From positions 496,001 to 560,000 of the forward strand of contig NZ_LLZC01000012.1 in assembly GCF_001461825.1 (NCBI RefSeq): 64,000 nt of DNA, read 5' to 3'. The notes below the pieces were generated by a model, which saw only the letters and a program-made list of their open reading frames with translations, had not been told where the DNA came from and ran no database searches. Below, piece after piece: positions 9,409-18,425 of this stretch. This DNA comes from Bacillus velezensis (lineage in GTDB: Bacteria > Bacillota > Bacilli > Bacillales > Bacillaceae). The position numbers and the translations under genes are program-made. Numbering within the stretch: position 1 is the stretch's first letter; each line of letters starts with the position of its first letter.

Positions 9409-9789
9409 TTAGTTTTTTGCTTTAATTTTTCCGCCCCATTTTTTAAATCCGCCTTTCAGGTTGTAAATATCTTTGCAGCCGTGTTTGCGGAGCGTCTGTG
9501 CCGCGCGTCCGCTGCGGACATTGTTTTGGCAGTACAGATAAACGGGTTTATCAGGACGGATTTCACTTTTGCGCTGTTTCAGCTGTGACAGCGGAATGTT
9601 GCGCGCGCCGAGAATATGGCCGCCTTCAAATTCATTCGGCTCACGGACGTCAATCAGCTGCGCTTTTCTGTAGCCCGCGCGGAATTCCTCTTCCGTAAGT
9701 GTTTTCATTAAACGCTGCTGGTAAAAATACGACACGATCATATAAACGATAAACGCCGCAACAATAATTAAAGCAATCATATTAGACAA
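9409..9789 (-). CDS. yqhL: Membrane-anchored rhodanese-like protein YqhL
   Basis: A 126-residue protein with one N-terminal membrane helix (about residues 4-22) and a single rhodanese domain (LIDVREPNEFEGGHILGA, then the active-site loop YLYCQNNVRSG with Cys87). A sulfur carrier or sulfurtransferase role is likely for the fold; the substrate is unknown. The start is TTG 9789, because AAAGGAG is ideally placed for it and the ATG three codons later is too far away. It is divergent from lipM across ~190 bases. Confidence 0.88.
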   Translation of the reverse strand: MSNMIALIIVAAFIVYMIVSYFYQQRLMKTLTEEEFRAGYRKAQLIDVREPNEFEGGHILGARNIPLSQLKQRKSEIRPDKPVYLYCQNNVRSGRAAQTLRKHGCKDIYNLKGGFKKWGGKIKAKN

Positions 9790-9981
9790 TGCGATTCTAC
9801 TCCTTTAGCTTATAAAATAAAACCCTGCTTCCTGAAAACAAGGCTTACCGGACGTTTTGGGACAAATACTATTATAGTAAAGCATGAAGCGATTGTCATC
9901 CTTAATGAAACGAAATATTTTTCATTTTCAAGGCAGTTTGTTAAACTGATTTTATTAAAACGATAAAGAAGGGTTCAGTGT

Positions 9982-10818
9982 ATGGAAAAAGAAACATGGC
10001 GGTTTATTGACTCAGGGAATGAAAGCCCGGCATTTAACATGGCGCTGGATGAAGCGCTTTTATATTGGCACAGCCAAAAAAAAATTCCTCCGGTGATCCG
10101 TTTTTACGGCTGGAATCCGGCAACTTTGTCTGTCGGGTATTTTCAAAATATTAAGAAGGAAATTAACTTTGACGCAGTACATAAACACGGCCTCGGGTTT
10201 GTCAGAAGACCGACAGGCGGACGGGGTGTTCTGCATGATAAAGAATTGACATACAGCGTAATCGTTTCAGAGGATCACCCGGAAATGCCGGCCACGGTGA
10301 CAGAGGCGTACCGGGTGATTTCAGAAGGTATTCTGCAGGGATTCAGAAACCTTGGACTTGATGCCTGCTTTGCGATTCCGCGAACGGAGAAAGAAAAAGA
10401 AAGCTTGAAAAATCCGCGCTCGTCCGTCTGCTTTGATGCGCCTTCGTGGTATGAACTGGTCGTCGAAGGACGGAAAGTTGCCGGAAGCGCACAGACACGC
10501 CAAAAAGGCGTCATTCTTCAGCACGGTTCCATCCTGCTTGACATTGATGAGGATAAGCTGTTTGATCTGTTTTTATATCCGAGCGACAGAGTCCGTGAGC
10601 GTATGCAGCGGAATTTCAAAAACAAAGCGGTAGCCATCAACGCCTTAGCGCCGAAACGGGTAACGATGGATGAGGCCAGAATCGCTTTTAAAGCCGGTTT
10701 TGAGGAAGGGCTGAACATTCATCTTGAGCCTTACACACTCACGTCTGAAGAGCTTGCATTTGTCAATGAGCTGGCTGAGACGAAATACGCGTCTGATGAA
10801 TGGAATTATAAGCGCTGA
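9982..10818 (+). CDS. lipM: Octanoyl-[ACP]:protein N-octanoyltransferase LipM
   Basis: A 278-residue BPL/LplA-fold enzyme that moves octanoate from acyl carrier protein onto GcvH, the first step of protein-bound lipoate synthesis in Bacillus. Conserved blocks are [28 protein letters not shown], the catalytic Cys150 in [12 protein letters not shown], and [20 protein letters not shown] precedes the ATG. Its position after the gcv operon fits with GcvH as the first lipoylated protein; the BkdB subunit encoded further right also depends on this pathway. Confidence 0.95.
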   Translation: MEKETWRFIDSGNESPAFNMALDEALLYWHSQKKIPPVIRFYGWNPATLSVGYFQNIKKEINFDAVHKHGLGFVRRPTGGRGVLHDKELTYSVIVSEDHPEMPATVTEAYRVISEGILQGFRNLGLDACFAIPRTEKEKESLKNPRSSVCFDAPSWYELVVEGRKVAGSAQTRQKGVILQHGSILLDIDEDKLFDLFLYPSDRVRERMQRNFKNKAVAINALAPKRVTMDEARIAFKAGFEEGLNIHLEPYTLTSEELAFVNELAETKYASDEWNYKR

Positions 10819-10917
10819 TAAGGCTTGACAGACCGGAAGCATCCTTGTTTTTTCATGACCGTTAGTGTAAACTTGTAATGGTTTATAAAGTTAAGGTGCT
10901 TTTTGGGAGGGTTACTT

Positions 10918-11346
10918 ATGACAACACCAAGTATGGAAGATTATATTGAACAGATTTATATGCTGATAGAAGAAAAAGGATATGCACGGGTTTCTGATAT
11001 CGCGGAAGCTTTGGCAGTCCACCCCTCCTCTGTAACGAAAATGGTTCAAAAACTAGATAAAGACGAGTATTTGATTTATGAAAAATATCGCGGGCTCGTA
11101 TTGACGTCAAAAGGCAAAAAGATCGGCAAACGGCTCGTATACAGACACGAATTGCTTGAGCAGTTTTTAAGAATCATTGGTGTTGATGAAGAGAAGATTT
11201 ACAATGATGTTGAAGGAATCGAACATCATCTGAGCTGGAACAGCATTGACCGCATCGGCGACCTCGTTCAGTATTTCGAAGATGACGAAAGCCGGAAAAA
11301 AGAATTGAAATCCGTACAGAAAAAAACCGAAAATCCCGGTGAATAA
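10918..11346 (+). CDS. mntR: Manganese-responsive repressor MntR
   Basis: A 142-residue DtxR-family regulator that represses Mn(II) uptake when manganese is sufficient. It has an N-terminal winged helix (about 3-65; [20 protein letters not shown] recognition region) and a C-terminal metal/dimer domain. Metal ligands Asp8 and the EGIEHHLSW segment (Glu/His around 99-103) are in place. The start is ATG 10918 with RBS GGGAGGG; an upstream in-frame codon at 10903 is less likely. A simple terminator follows. Confidence 0.96.
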   Translation: MTTPSMEDYIEQIYMLIEEKGYARVSDIAEALAVHPSSVTKMVQKLDKDEYLIYEKYRGLVLTSKGKKIGKRLVYRHELLEQFLRIIGVDEEKIYNDVEGIEHHLSWNSIDRIGDLVQYFEDDESRKKELKSVQKKTENPGE

Positions 11347-11347
11347 A

Positions 11348-11377
11348 GGGCAGCCCGAAATGGGGCGCCCTTTTTTT
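11348..11377 (+). terminator. Terminator after mntR
   Basis: GGGC-A-GCCC pairs with GGGC-GCCC around a short loop, followed by seven T. Confidence 0.85.
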
Positions 11378-11460
11378 AATGTCTTCATTCTTTGGTCTAT
11401 TTCGCCCAGCCGTTTCTTAAAATAATAATACACCTTGAGATGGAAGGGAGAGGGCGCGCT

Positions 11461-12336
11461 ATGCAGATTGACGGCGTATTTTCGGGCGGGGGGATAAAAG
11501 GGGTGGCGCTTGCCGGCGCTTATGAAGCGCTGGAAGAAAAGGGCTTTCGCTTTGAAAGGCTCGCCGGAACAAGCGCCGGCGCAATTATTGCCGCATTTAT
11601 CGCTGCGGGCTATACGAGCAGAGAGGTTCATTCCATCATAGATGAGGTGGACGGAAGGCAATTGCTTGATCAGAGATACTCATTCCTCCCGCTGAAAATC
11701 CTGCAGTGGGTGTCGATATATTGGCGCCTCGGACTATACAGAGGCGATATGCTGGAAAAATGGATTGCGGATAAATTAAAAGCGAAGGGCATCATCGCGT
11801 TCGGCGATTTGAAAAAAGGCTCGCTCCGTCTCATCGCTTCAGATCTGACGAACGGAACGATGATCGTGCTTCCTGACGATCTTCCCCGCTACGGATTAAA
11901 TCCGGAGATGTTCCCGGTTGCCAGAGCCGTCAGAATGAGCTGCAGCATTCCTTATTTTTTTGAACCGATAAAACTGAAGACCGAAAAAGGCACCTCGACG
12001 GTCGTTGACGGCGGCGTGTTAAGCAATTTCCCGATTTGGCTGTATTCAAAAGAACGCAAACGGCCGGTCATCGGAATTTCACTTTCGCCCAACGAAAAAG
12101 AGCGCCCGAAAAAAACAATCCGCAACGCTTTTGAGCTGTTCGGGGCTTTGTTTGAAACGATGAAAGACGCTCATGATGCCAGGCATATCGCGACAAAGTA
12201 CGAACAGAATATTATTTTTATTCCGGTGGAACATGTGATGGCGACGGAGTTTCATCTCACACCGCAAAAAAAACTAGCTCTCATTGAGCTAGGAAAAAGC
12301 AGAACAGAGCAATTTTTGAAGCAATGGAGCTATTAA
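11461..12336 (+). CDS. yqhO: Patatin-like phospholipase YqhO
   Basis: A 291-residue patatin/NTE-type serine hydrolase. It has the glycine-rich oxyanion loop FSGGGIKG (about residues 6-13), the nucleophile elbow GTSAG (about 38-42) and the catalytic Asp in VDGGVLSNFP (about 183). The likely activity is lipid acyl hydrolysis; the natural substrate is unknown. The start is ATG 11461 with RBS GGAAGGGAGAG. The stop overlaps the end of convergent yqhP by four bases and no clear terminator lies between them. Confidence 0.9.
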   Translation: MQIDGVFSGGGIKGVALAGAYEALEEKGFRFERLAGTSAGAIIAAFIAAGYTSREVHSIIDEVDGRQLLDQRYSFLPLKILQWVSIYWRLGLYRGDMLEKWIADKLKAKGIIAFGDLKKGSLRLIASDLTNGTMIVLPDDLPRYGLNPEMFPVARAVRMSCSIPYFFEPIKLKTEKGTSTVVDGGVLSNFPIWLYSKERKRPVIGISLSPNEKERPKKTIRNAFELFGALFETMKDAHDARHIATKYEQNIIFIPVEHVMATEFHLTPQKKLALIELGKSRTEQFLKQWSY

Positions 12337-12728
12337 AAAAGCGCTCTGTTTTTCTTTTTATTCTTTTTGCCTTCTATGACGGTAAGCTGGGTCTGGCTTT
12401 TTTTCTTAAGAATCATCGGCTTCGGTCTGCTGCTGCTCGGCACGCTCCGCAAATGGCTGACCCGGCCTCTGTGTCCGGCGCGGTGCTTCGCTTTTTGTTC
12501 CTTCATTCGGAGCCGCGATTGTCTGGCCGCTTTTCTGAAAGCGGTTCCGTCACGGCCGGTGCGGCGGTTCAGGACCGTCCTCACGATAAAATAAATAATG
12601 ATGCCTGCGATAATAACGGTGATCGCTCTTGAAATCATCTGCCCGGGGTTGGTTACCGCCGCATAAATGAAACCGAATGCGCCAAGCGCTATCAATACAG
12701 CAAAAAAAGGTTGTACACGATGATTCAT
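12333..12728 (-). CDS. yqhP: Small membrane protein YqhP
   Basis: A 131-residue protein with two predicted membrane helices (about residues 7-25 and 32-52) and a long, very basic cytoplasmic tail rich in Arg/Lys/Ser. Function unknown. The RBS GGAGGTGGG is before ATG 12728. It lies 34 bases downstream of yqhQ on the same strand and is probably co-transcribed with it. Confidence 0.85.
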   Translation of the reverse strand: MNHRVQPFFAVLIALGAFGFIYAAVTNPGQMISRAITVIIAGIIIYFIVRTVLNRRTGRDGTAFRKAARQSRLRMKEQKAKHRAGHRGRVSHLRSVPSSSRPKPMILKKKSQTQLTVIEGKKNKKKNRALF

Positions 12729-12762
12729 AACTGCCCACCTCCAAAATAATAACGGTAACGGT

Positions 12763-13719
12763 TCAGATTACGTTGTGAGACGGCTTTTCGCTCTGTTCTG
12801 AAATGTCTTCCAGTCTGAGAAGCTCGTTAAAGCTTTCTATGGCAACCTCGACCTGGTCATCCGCCGGTTCCTTTGTCGTTAAAAGCTGCAGCCACAGGCC
12901 GGGATAACCGAGCACTTTCAAAACGGGGATATTCCGCACTCTGTTCGTCAGCTGGAGCACTTCAAAGGAGATGCCGAGAACGACCGGTATAAGCGCAATC
13001 CTGTCTAAAATCCGCACCCAAAGCGGATCTGTCGGAACGAGTAAATAGACGAACATGCCGACAATGATCGTAAATAAAATAAAGCTTGAACCGCAACGGT
13101 AATGAAGCCGTGACTGTTTCTGAACATTTTCTATTGTAATTGGAAAATTCTGTTCATAACAGTTTATGACCTTATGTTCGGCTCCATGATATTGAAACAC
13201 TCTTTTAATTAACGGCGTCATTGATAAAAAATAAATGTAGCCGAGAAGCAGAAGCAGCTTAAACAGACTTTCGATTCCGATCTGCGCGGCGTCTGAGGAA
13301 AAGACGGGCCTTACAAGCTCCGCTAAGAAGACCGGGACGAGCGTAAAAACGAATTTGCTGAACAAAAACGACAGAACGCCGATCACCGCCAGGCTGAAAA
13401 ACATCGATAAGCCCGAACCCTTCTTATCTTCCTGCTCCAGCTTGGCGTCATCCTGAGGATCAAGCCCGTATCGTTCGCTGGAAAAGTTTAAATGCTTTGT
13501 GCCGTTGGCGCTCGCCTCAATGATGGCGACGATTCCCCGCAAAAAAGGAATCTTTTTTAAAGCCGAAAGCTTGGCGTTCGGCACTCTCGGAAGCTTGAAA
13601 AAATCAATGCTTCCGTCATTCCTGCGGATGGCGGTAACATAATTTTTTCTGCCGCCGAACATGACCCCTTCAACAACAGCCTGCCCGCCGTATGCAGGGG
13701 GCGTTTTTTGTTTGGACAT
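12763..13719 (-). CDS. yqhQ: DUF1385 integral membrane protein YqhQ
   Basis: A 318-residue polytopic membrane protein of the DUF1385 family, sometimes described as a predicted metal-dependent enzyme. Family marks are GGQAVVEGVMFGG at the N-terminus and the central YHGAEHKVINCYE block with clustered His/Glu/Cys, then LHYRCGSSF. About five hydrophobic helices lie between residues 105 and 265. The biochemical role is unknown. First gene of a yqhQ-yqhP unit, divergent from yqhR. Confidence 0.88.
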   Translation of the reverse strand: MSKQKTPPAYGGQAVVEGVMFGGRKNYVTAIRRNDGSIDFFKLPRVPNAKLSALKKIPFLRGIVAIIEASANGTKHLNFSSERYGLDPQDDAKLEQEDKKGSGLSMFFSLAVIGVLSFLFSKFVFTLVPVFLAELVRPVFSSDAAQIGIESLFKLLLLLGYIYFLSMTPLIKRVFQYHGAEHKVINCYEQNFPITIENVQKQSRLHYRCGSSFILFTIIVGMFVYLLVPTDPLWVRILDRIALIPVVLGISFEVLQLTNRVRNIPVLKVLGYPGLWLQLLTTKEPADDQVEVAIESFNELLRLEDISEQSEKPSHNVI

Positions 13720-13940
13720 TGTTTATCAACCTGCCTGTTTTCTTAGGATTTACTAACCATTTCCTTTCACTCTATTGTACAGGAAACCGCGGTAAACCTC
13801 TAGTTAGACAGTTGGGAAATCAATGCTTTTTCTACATGCAGTATACCCCGTTTCTTTAGATTTTACTCATTGAATGAAAATATGGCGCAGCTTTTTATGA
13901 CTTTTAAATTTTGGGGCAGTCTATGACTGGAGGTGCCATG

Positions 13941-14471
13941 ATGACAAGCGAAAAACATTCAGAACAGGAAGAAAAGAAGAAGCAGGATGATGATCAGCAG
14001 CCTGTTTCATTTACCGGCAGAATTTGCGGTATCGGATTTGCCGGCGGTGTATTTTGGAGTTTGATCGGCTATCTCGGGTATGTCTTTCATTTTTCAGAGA
14101 TCAGCCCCAACATGATTCTTCAGCCGTTTATGATCGGAGAATGGAAAAAACAATGGCTCGGCACGATGGTCAGCATCGTTGTCATCGGATTCATTTCAAT
14201 TGCCGGGGCGTTTATTTATTTCGTCTGCCTGAAGCGTTTTAAAACGATGTGGCCGGGGATGGTGTACGGCGTCATTTTATGGTGTGCGGTTTTTTTCTTA
14301 TTCAATCCGATTTTCGAAGATGTGAAATCCATCACTGAATTGAAATCAGATACAATCGTGACGACGCTTTGCCTTTACATTCTGTACGGTTTGTTTGTCG
14401 GCTACTCAATTTCCTTCAACTACAATGAACTTACGTCAGACAAGCTTGCAAGGGCGCTCGGCAACAAGTGA
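13941..14471 (+). CDS. yqhR: Conserved membrane protein YqhR
   Basis: A 176-residue protein with a charged N-terminal tail (Glu/Lys/Asp/Gln, residues 1-24) and four hydrophobic helices, matching the YqhR family (no known function). The start ATG 13941 has GGAGG seven bases upstream; the ATG at 13938 would be too close. In B. subtilis aroQ (yqhS) follows; here a terminator and a short spacer lead straight to yqhT. Confidence 0.87.
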   Translation: MTSEKHSEQEEKKKQDDDQQPVSFTGRICGIGFAGGVFWSLIGYLGYVFHFSEISPNMILQPFMIGEWKKQWLGTMVSIVVIGFISIAGAFIYFVCLKRFKTMWPGMVYGVILWCAVFFLFNPIFEDVKSITELKSDTIVTTLCLYILYGLFVGYSISFNYNELTSDKLARALGNK

Positions 14472-14500
14472 ATAAGTGTATAATCCCTGTCCGGTATGGT

Positions 14501-14529
14501 AAAATGTTCACGAGAAGTGAACATTTTTT
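14501..14529 (+). terminator. Terminator after yqhR
   Basis: AATGTTCAC (14503-14511) pairs with GTGAACATT (14517-14525), followed by TTTT. The sequence TATGGTAAAAT just before it looks like an extended -10 but would read into the hairpin. Confidence 0.85.
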
Positions 14530-14602
14530 ATGCTGAAAACCGGGCGGGGATGCTCCCGCGTTGTCAGGCGGCAGTCAAGAATCGGCGAGGAGGAGAAAGG
14601 GA

Positions 14603-15664
14603 ATGAAACTTGAGAAATTGCGAAATCTTTTCGGTCAGCTGGATATAGACGGAATGTTGGTGACAAGCTCCGCCAATCTGCAGTATATGACGGGATTTAC
14701 GGGTTCGTCAGGCCTTGCGGTCATATCGAAAGAACGTGCGGCATTTATCACGGATTTCCGTTACACCGAGCAGGCGAAGACGCAAGTGAAGGGTTTTGAC
14801 ATTATCGAGCACGGCGGAAGCTTAATCCAAACGGCTGCGGATACGATTCTTGAGTACGGCATTAAAAAACTCGGCTTCGAGCAAAACAGCATGACGTACG
14901 GAACATATGCATCCTACCAAGCGGTGCTGCAGGAAGCGGAGATGGTTCCCGTCGCGGATTCCGTTGAAAAGTTGCGCTTGATTAAGTCAAGTGAAGAGAT
15001 TAAGATATTAGAGGAAGCTGCGAAGATTGCGGATGATGCGTTTGAACATATTCTGACGTTTATCAAACCGGGCATCTCAGAGATTTCAGTTGCAAACGAG
15101 CTCGAATTTTATATGAGACGCCAAGGAGCAGACGGCTCTTCCTTTGATATGATCGTCGCCTCGGGAGTCAGATCCAGCCTTCCCCACGGAGTGGCAAGCG
15201 GCAAATTGATTGAAAAGGGAGACTTGGTCACGCTCGATTTCGGCGCTTATTATAAAGGCTATTGTTCTGATATCACACGCACCGTCGCGGTCGGAGAGCC
15301 AAGTGATAAACTGAAAGAGATTTATCAGGTCGTATACGATGCCCAAGCGCTTGGTGTCCTGCATATTAAACCCGGCATGACGGGGAAAGAAGCGGACGCT
15401 CTGACGAGGGATCACATCACCGCAAAAGGCTACGGACAGTATTTCGGCCATTCGACAGGACACGGGTTCGGAATGGAAGTCCATGAATCACCGGGGCTGT
15501 CTTTCAGGTCATCGGCCGTTCTTGAGCCGGGCATGGCGGTAACGGTTGAGCCGGGCATATACATACCGGAAGTTGGGGGCGCAAGAATCGAAGATGATAT
15601 CATCATCACTGAGGACGGCAACCGGACAATTACGCATTCCCCTAAAGAATTAATTATTTTGTGA
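14603..15664 (+). CDS. yqhT: M24 family aminopeptidase YqhT (Xaa-Pro type)
   Basis: A 353-residue metallopeptidase. The N-terminal creatinase-like domain (about 1-125) is followed by the pita-bread catalytic domain with its metal ligands in LDFGAYYKGYCSDITRT (two Asp), STGHGFGMEVHE (His), TVEPGIYI (Glu) and ARIEDDI (Glu). It likely removes N-terminal residues before proline. The start is ATG 14603 with RBS GAGGAGGAGAAAG. It directly precedes efp, as in other Bacillus. Confidence 0.94.
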   Translation: MKLEKLRNLFGQLDIDGMLVTSSANLQYMTGFTGSSGLAVISKERAAFITDFRYTEQAKTQVKGFDIIEHGGSLIQTAADTILEYGIKKLGFEQNSMTYGTYASYQAVLQEAEMVPVADSVEKLRLIKSSEEIKILEEAAKIADDAFEHILTFIKPGISEISVANELEFYMRRQGADGSSFDMIVASGVRSSLPHGVASGKLIEKGDLVTLDFGAYYKGYCSDITRTVAVGEPSDKLKEIYQVVYDAQALGVLHIKPGMTGKEADALTRDHITAKGYGQYFGHSTGHGFGMEVHESPGLSFRSSAVLEPGMAVTVEPGIYIPEVGGARIEDDIIITEDGNRTITHSPKELIIL

Positions 15665-15688
15665 TCGGAATATAGGAGGACATCAAAC

Positions 15689-16246
15689 ATGATTTCAGTT
15701 AACGATTTTCGTACAGGACTAACGATTGAAGTAGACGGCGGCATTTGGCGCGTCGTTGACTTCCAGCACGTAAAGCCGGGAAAAGGAGCGGCATTTGTCC
15801 GTTCTAAATTGCGTAACCTGCGCACGGGCGCTATTCAGGAGAAAACATTCCGTGCAGGTGAAAAAGTTGCGAAAGCGCAAATCGAAACAAAAACGATGCA
15901 GTATCTTTATGCCAACGGCGATCAGCACGTGTTCATGGATACAAGCTCATATGAACAGCTTGAATTGAATGAAAACCAAATCGAAGAAGAATTAAAATAC
16001 CTTCTGGAAAATATGTCTGTGCACATCATGATGTATCAGTCTGAAACGCTCGGTATTGAACTGCCGAACACAGTTGAACTGAAAGTTGTTGAAACAGAGC
16101 CGGGAATTAAAGGCGACACGGCGTCAGGCGGCACAAAACCTGCCAAAACGGAAACAGGTCTTGTCGTAAACGTACCGTTCTTCGTGAACGAAGGCGATAC
16201 GCTAGTTGTAAATACATCAGACGGTTCTTACGTGTCAAGAGCGTAG
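15689..16246 (+). CDS. efp: Elongation factor P
   Basis: A 185-residue translation factor that rescues ribosomes stalled on polyproline. It has three beta-barrel domains. The tip loop VKPGKGAAF carries Lys32, the residue that is modified in Bacillus EF-P. The [17 protein letters not shown] region in domain III matches the family signature. RBS ATAGGAGG lies 24 bases after yqhT. A terminator follows at 16257-16296. Confidence 0.97.
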   Translation: MISVNDFRTGLTIEVDGGIWRVVDFQHVKPGKGAAFVRSKLRNLRTGAIQEKTFRAGEKVAKAQIETKTMQYLYANGDQHVFMDTSSYEQLELNENQIEEELKYLLENMSVHIMMYQSETLGIELPNTVELKVVETEPGIKGDTASGGTKPAKTETGLVVNVPFFVNEGDTLVVNTSDGSYVSRA

Positions 16247-16256
16247 TTAAAGAAAT

Positions 16257-16296
16257 TCGGAGTCTGCTCCTTTTACGGGGCAGGCTTTTTTTGCGT
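16257..16296 (+). terminator. Terminator after efp
   Basis: GTCTGCTCC pairs imperfectly with GGGGCAGGC and is followed by seven T. Confidence 0.8.
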
Positions 16297-16392
16297 TCTG
16301 CATCAAATCTTTCTTCTATATGAAAATAGTGAGACTACTTCCGTCAGCTAGAGCATATAGTGTAACAAAATGCTTGAAGTTGGGGGATTGCA

Positions 16393-16674
16393 ATGAAATT
16401 TTTGTTTGGTTCAATCAATTCTACTGTTTTAACGATGGCCGGTTTACGAGTTTTGTCCTCGCTCATTGAATTATCGGCCGCTATTATCATGCTTTTGACA
16501 AACGACATCAGAAAGGCAGTTGTGGTGAATAGTATTTTGGCAATCGTCGGCCCGCTGATCTTTATCATCACAATGACGATCGGCATTTATCAGATTGCCG
16601 GACAGCTCTCATATGCAAAATTAATATTGATTTTTGCGGGAGTGGTGCTGATTTTGGCCGGTGTGCATAAATAG
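16393..16674 (+). CDS. yqhV: Small membrane protein YqhV
   Basis: A 93-residue protein with three hydrophobic helices (about 12-32, 40-65, 70-90) and no obvious catalytic motif, matching YqhV of B. subtilis (function unknown). The RBS GGGGG lies 9 bases before the ATG. It stands alone between the efp terminator and the spoIIIA promoter. Confidence 0.85.
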   Translation: MKFLFGSINSTVLTMAGLRVLSSLIELSAAIIMLLTNDIRKAVVVNSILAIVGPLIFIITMTIGIYQIAGQLSYAKLILIFAGVVLILAGVHK

Positions 16675-16686
16675 AGGGCCGGGGTG

Positions 16687-16714
16687 TCATAAAGTCTGTC
16701 CCGGATCATACATT
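16687..16714 (+). promoter_or_regulatory. SigE-type promoter of the spoIIIA operon
   Basis: -10 CATACATT (16707-16714) is a full match to the SigE -10 pattern. A -35 like TCATAAA (16687-16693) is 13 bases upstream. The spoIIIA operon is known to be made in the mother cell under SigE; the site assignment is inference. Confidence 0.7.
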
Positions 16715-16751
16715 TTAAAGAAGCCAATCGGTAAAAAAGGAGGAGACTCTA

Positions 16752-17675
16752 TTGAATGAGATTACAGAGGTTCTCCCTGAATTATTGAGAGATGCCATCT
16801 CCGCCGTGCCCGAAGAAGCGAGGCGGGATACAGAAGAAATCAGAATCCGCGTCGACAGGCCGGTTGAACTGATCCAAAAAGGACAACCTTTGTATTTGTC
16901 ATATGTGTGCACGGCCGGCGACGCACAGCTGATCCTCAGCCGGCTCAGCAATTACAGTATGTACACGCTGGAAGAAGAGCTGAAAAAAGGATACATCACA
17001 ATCAGAGGAGGCCACCGTGTGGGACTGGCCGGAAGAGTCATCGTCGAAAACGGAGCCGTCAAGGGACTCCGGGATATTACTTCTTTTAATATCCGAATCG
17101 CCCGGGAGAAGCTGGGGATCGCAGAACCGCTCATTCCTTTTTTATGGAAAGAAAACTGGCTGAACACGCTGATCATCGGTCCTCCGCAAACGGGGAAAAC
17201 GACCTTGCTTCGTGATTTGGCCCGGCTTTCCAGCACTGGATCAAAACGCATTCCTGCAAAAAAAACAGGTATCGTAGATGAACGGTCGGAAATTGCCGGC
17301 TGCCTGCGGGGCATTCCCCAGCACAGTTTCGGCCGCAGAATCGATGTCCTTGATGCCTGTCCGAAGGCGGAAGGGCTGATGATGATGATCCGCTCTATGA
17401 GTCCTGATGTAATAATTGTGGATGAAATCGGGAGAATGGAAGACTCACAAGCGCTGCTGGAGGCGCTCCATGCGGGCGTATCTGTTATCGTATCTGCGCA
17501 CGGGTGGAATATGAAAGACTTGGTAAAGAGGCCGTCGCTGAAAATGCTTTGGGAGGAAAACGTGTTTGACCGGTATGTTGAACTGTCAAGGCGCCGCGGT
17601 CCGGGAACGATCAGCAGGATGTACGGAAAGGGCGGGGAACCTGTTCCGCATGCTGAAAGCGTGATGACATGCTGA
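16752..17675 (+). CDS. spoIIIAA: SpoIIIAA, ATPase of the SpoIIIA-SpoIIQ channel
   Basis: A 307-residue secretion-type ATPase that powers the mother cell-to-forespore feeding channel needed for SigG activity. Walker A GPPQTGKT is at 143-150 and Walker B-like VIIVDEIGR around 220-228. The start is TTG 16752, with RBS AAGGAGGAG placed exactly for it. It is the first gene of spoIIIAA-AH and overlaps spoIIIAB by 7 bases. Confidence 0.97.
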   Translation: MNEITEVLPELLRDAISAVPEEARRDTEEIRIRVDRPVELIQKGQPLYLSYVCTAGDAQLILSRLSNYSMYTLEEELKKGYITIRGGHRVGLAGRVIVENGAVKGLRDITSFNIRIAREKLGIAEPLIPFLWKENWLNTLIIGPPQTGKTTLLRDLARLSSTGSKRIPAKKTGIVDERSEIAGCLRGIPQHSFGRRIDVLDACPKAEGLMMMIRSMSPDVIIVDEIGRMEDSQALLEALHAGVSVIVSAHGWNMKDLVKRPSLKMLWEENVFDRYVELSRRRGPGTISRMYGKGGEPVPHAESVMTC

Positions 17676-18184
17676 AGCTTTTGGGTGCCGTGTTCATTCT
17701 GACAGCGACGACTTGGACCGGATTTGAGATCGCCAAAATGTATATTGAAAGGCCGAGGCAGATCCGTCAGCTGCGCGCGGCGCTCCAATCGCTAGAAGCG
17801 GAAATCATGTTCGGGCATACACCGCTGCATACCGCCTCGGGACAAATTGCCGCACAGCTTTCCAAACCTGTATCGTTATTGTTTCAAACTTTCAGCAGAA
17901 GGCTTGAGCAGGGAAGCGATTCCGCCAAAACGGCTTGGGAACAGAGCTTGAAACATAACTGGTCTTCCATGGCGATGAAAAAAAGCGAATATGATGTGCT
18001 GAAGCAATTCGGAGAGACGCTCGGGCTCCATGACCGTGTTTCTCAGCAGAAACATATCAAGCTTGCGCTTACACATTTGGAAGCGGCGGAAGCGGATGCC
18101 GGACGGGCGCAGGCGAAAAATGAAAAAATGGTGAAAAGCTTAGGATTTTTAGCCGGACTGTTACTCATTCTTCTATTGATGTAA
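17669..18184 (+). CDS. spoIIIAB: SpoIIIAB, stage III sporulation protein
   Basis: A 171-residue mother-cell membrane protein of the channel. A helix at the N-terminus (about 3-20) and another at the C-terminus (about 155-171) flank a helical soluble domain that resembles GspF-type secretion components. The ATG overlaps the spoIIIAA stop (ATGCTGA), so translation is coupled. Confidence 0.95.
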   Translation: MLKLLGAVFILTATTWTGFEIAKMYIERPRQIRQLRAALQSLEAEIMFGHTPLHTASGQIAAQLSKPVSLLFQTFSRRLEQGSDSAKTAWEQSLKHNWSSMAMKKSEYDVLKQFGETLGLHDRVSQQKHIKLALTHLEAAEADAGRAQAKNEKMVKSLGFLAGLLLILLLM

Positions 18185-18206
18185 ACATGAGGGGAGCAAA
18201 CATAAA

Positions 18207-18413
18207 ATGGGAGTCGACGTAAATGTCATTTTTCAAATCGCCGGAGTCGGTATCGTGGTTGCGTTTTTGCACACCATACTTGATCAAATGGGAAAAAAAG
18301 AATACGCCCAGTGGGTGACGCTGCTTGGCTTTATCTATATTTTATTTATGGTGGCGACGATTGTCGATGACCTGTTCAAAAAGATCAAAGCTGTGTTTCT
18401 ATTCCAAGGATAG
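18207..18413 (+). CDS. spoIIIAC: SpoIIIAC, small channel membrane protein
   Basis: A 68-residue protein with two membrane helices (about 8-27 and 35-58), short and highly conserved. RBS GAGGGGAGC precedes the ATG. It ends at TAG 18411-18413, in the same frame as the downstream spoIIIAD reading frame. Confidence 0.95.
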   Translation: MGVDVNVIFQIAGVGIVVAFLHTILDQMGKKEYAQWVTLLGFIYILFMVATIVDDLFKKIKAVFLFQG

Positions 18414-18425
18414 GGGGGCTTACAG

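Noticed and set aside
14494..14506. Promoter TATGGTAAAAT before yqhT
   Set aside because: The extended -10 is followed immediately by the yqhR terminator hairpin, so a transcript from it would end at once; left unannotated.
14561..14602. An N-terminal extension of YqhT starting 14 codons upstream
   Set aside because: ATG 14603 has a strong RBS (GAGGAGGAG) and gives the normal family length of 353; the extension is better explained as leader or possible aroQ scar.
16952..17788. 278-codon open frame on the minus strand opposite spoIIIAA
   Set aside because: It is fully antisense to a clearly conserved ATPase gene, with no family motif and no ribosome binding site.
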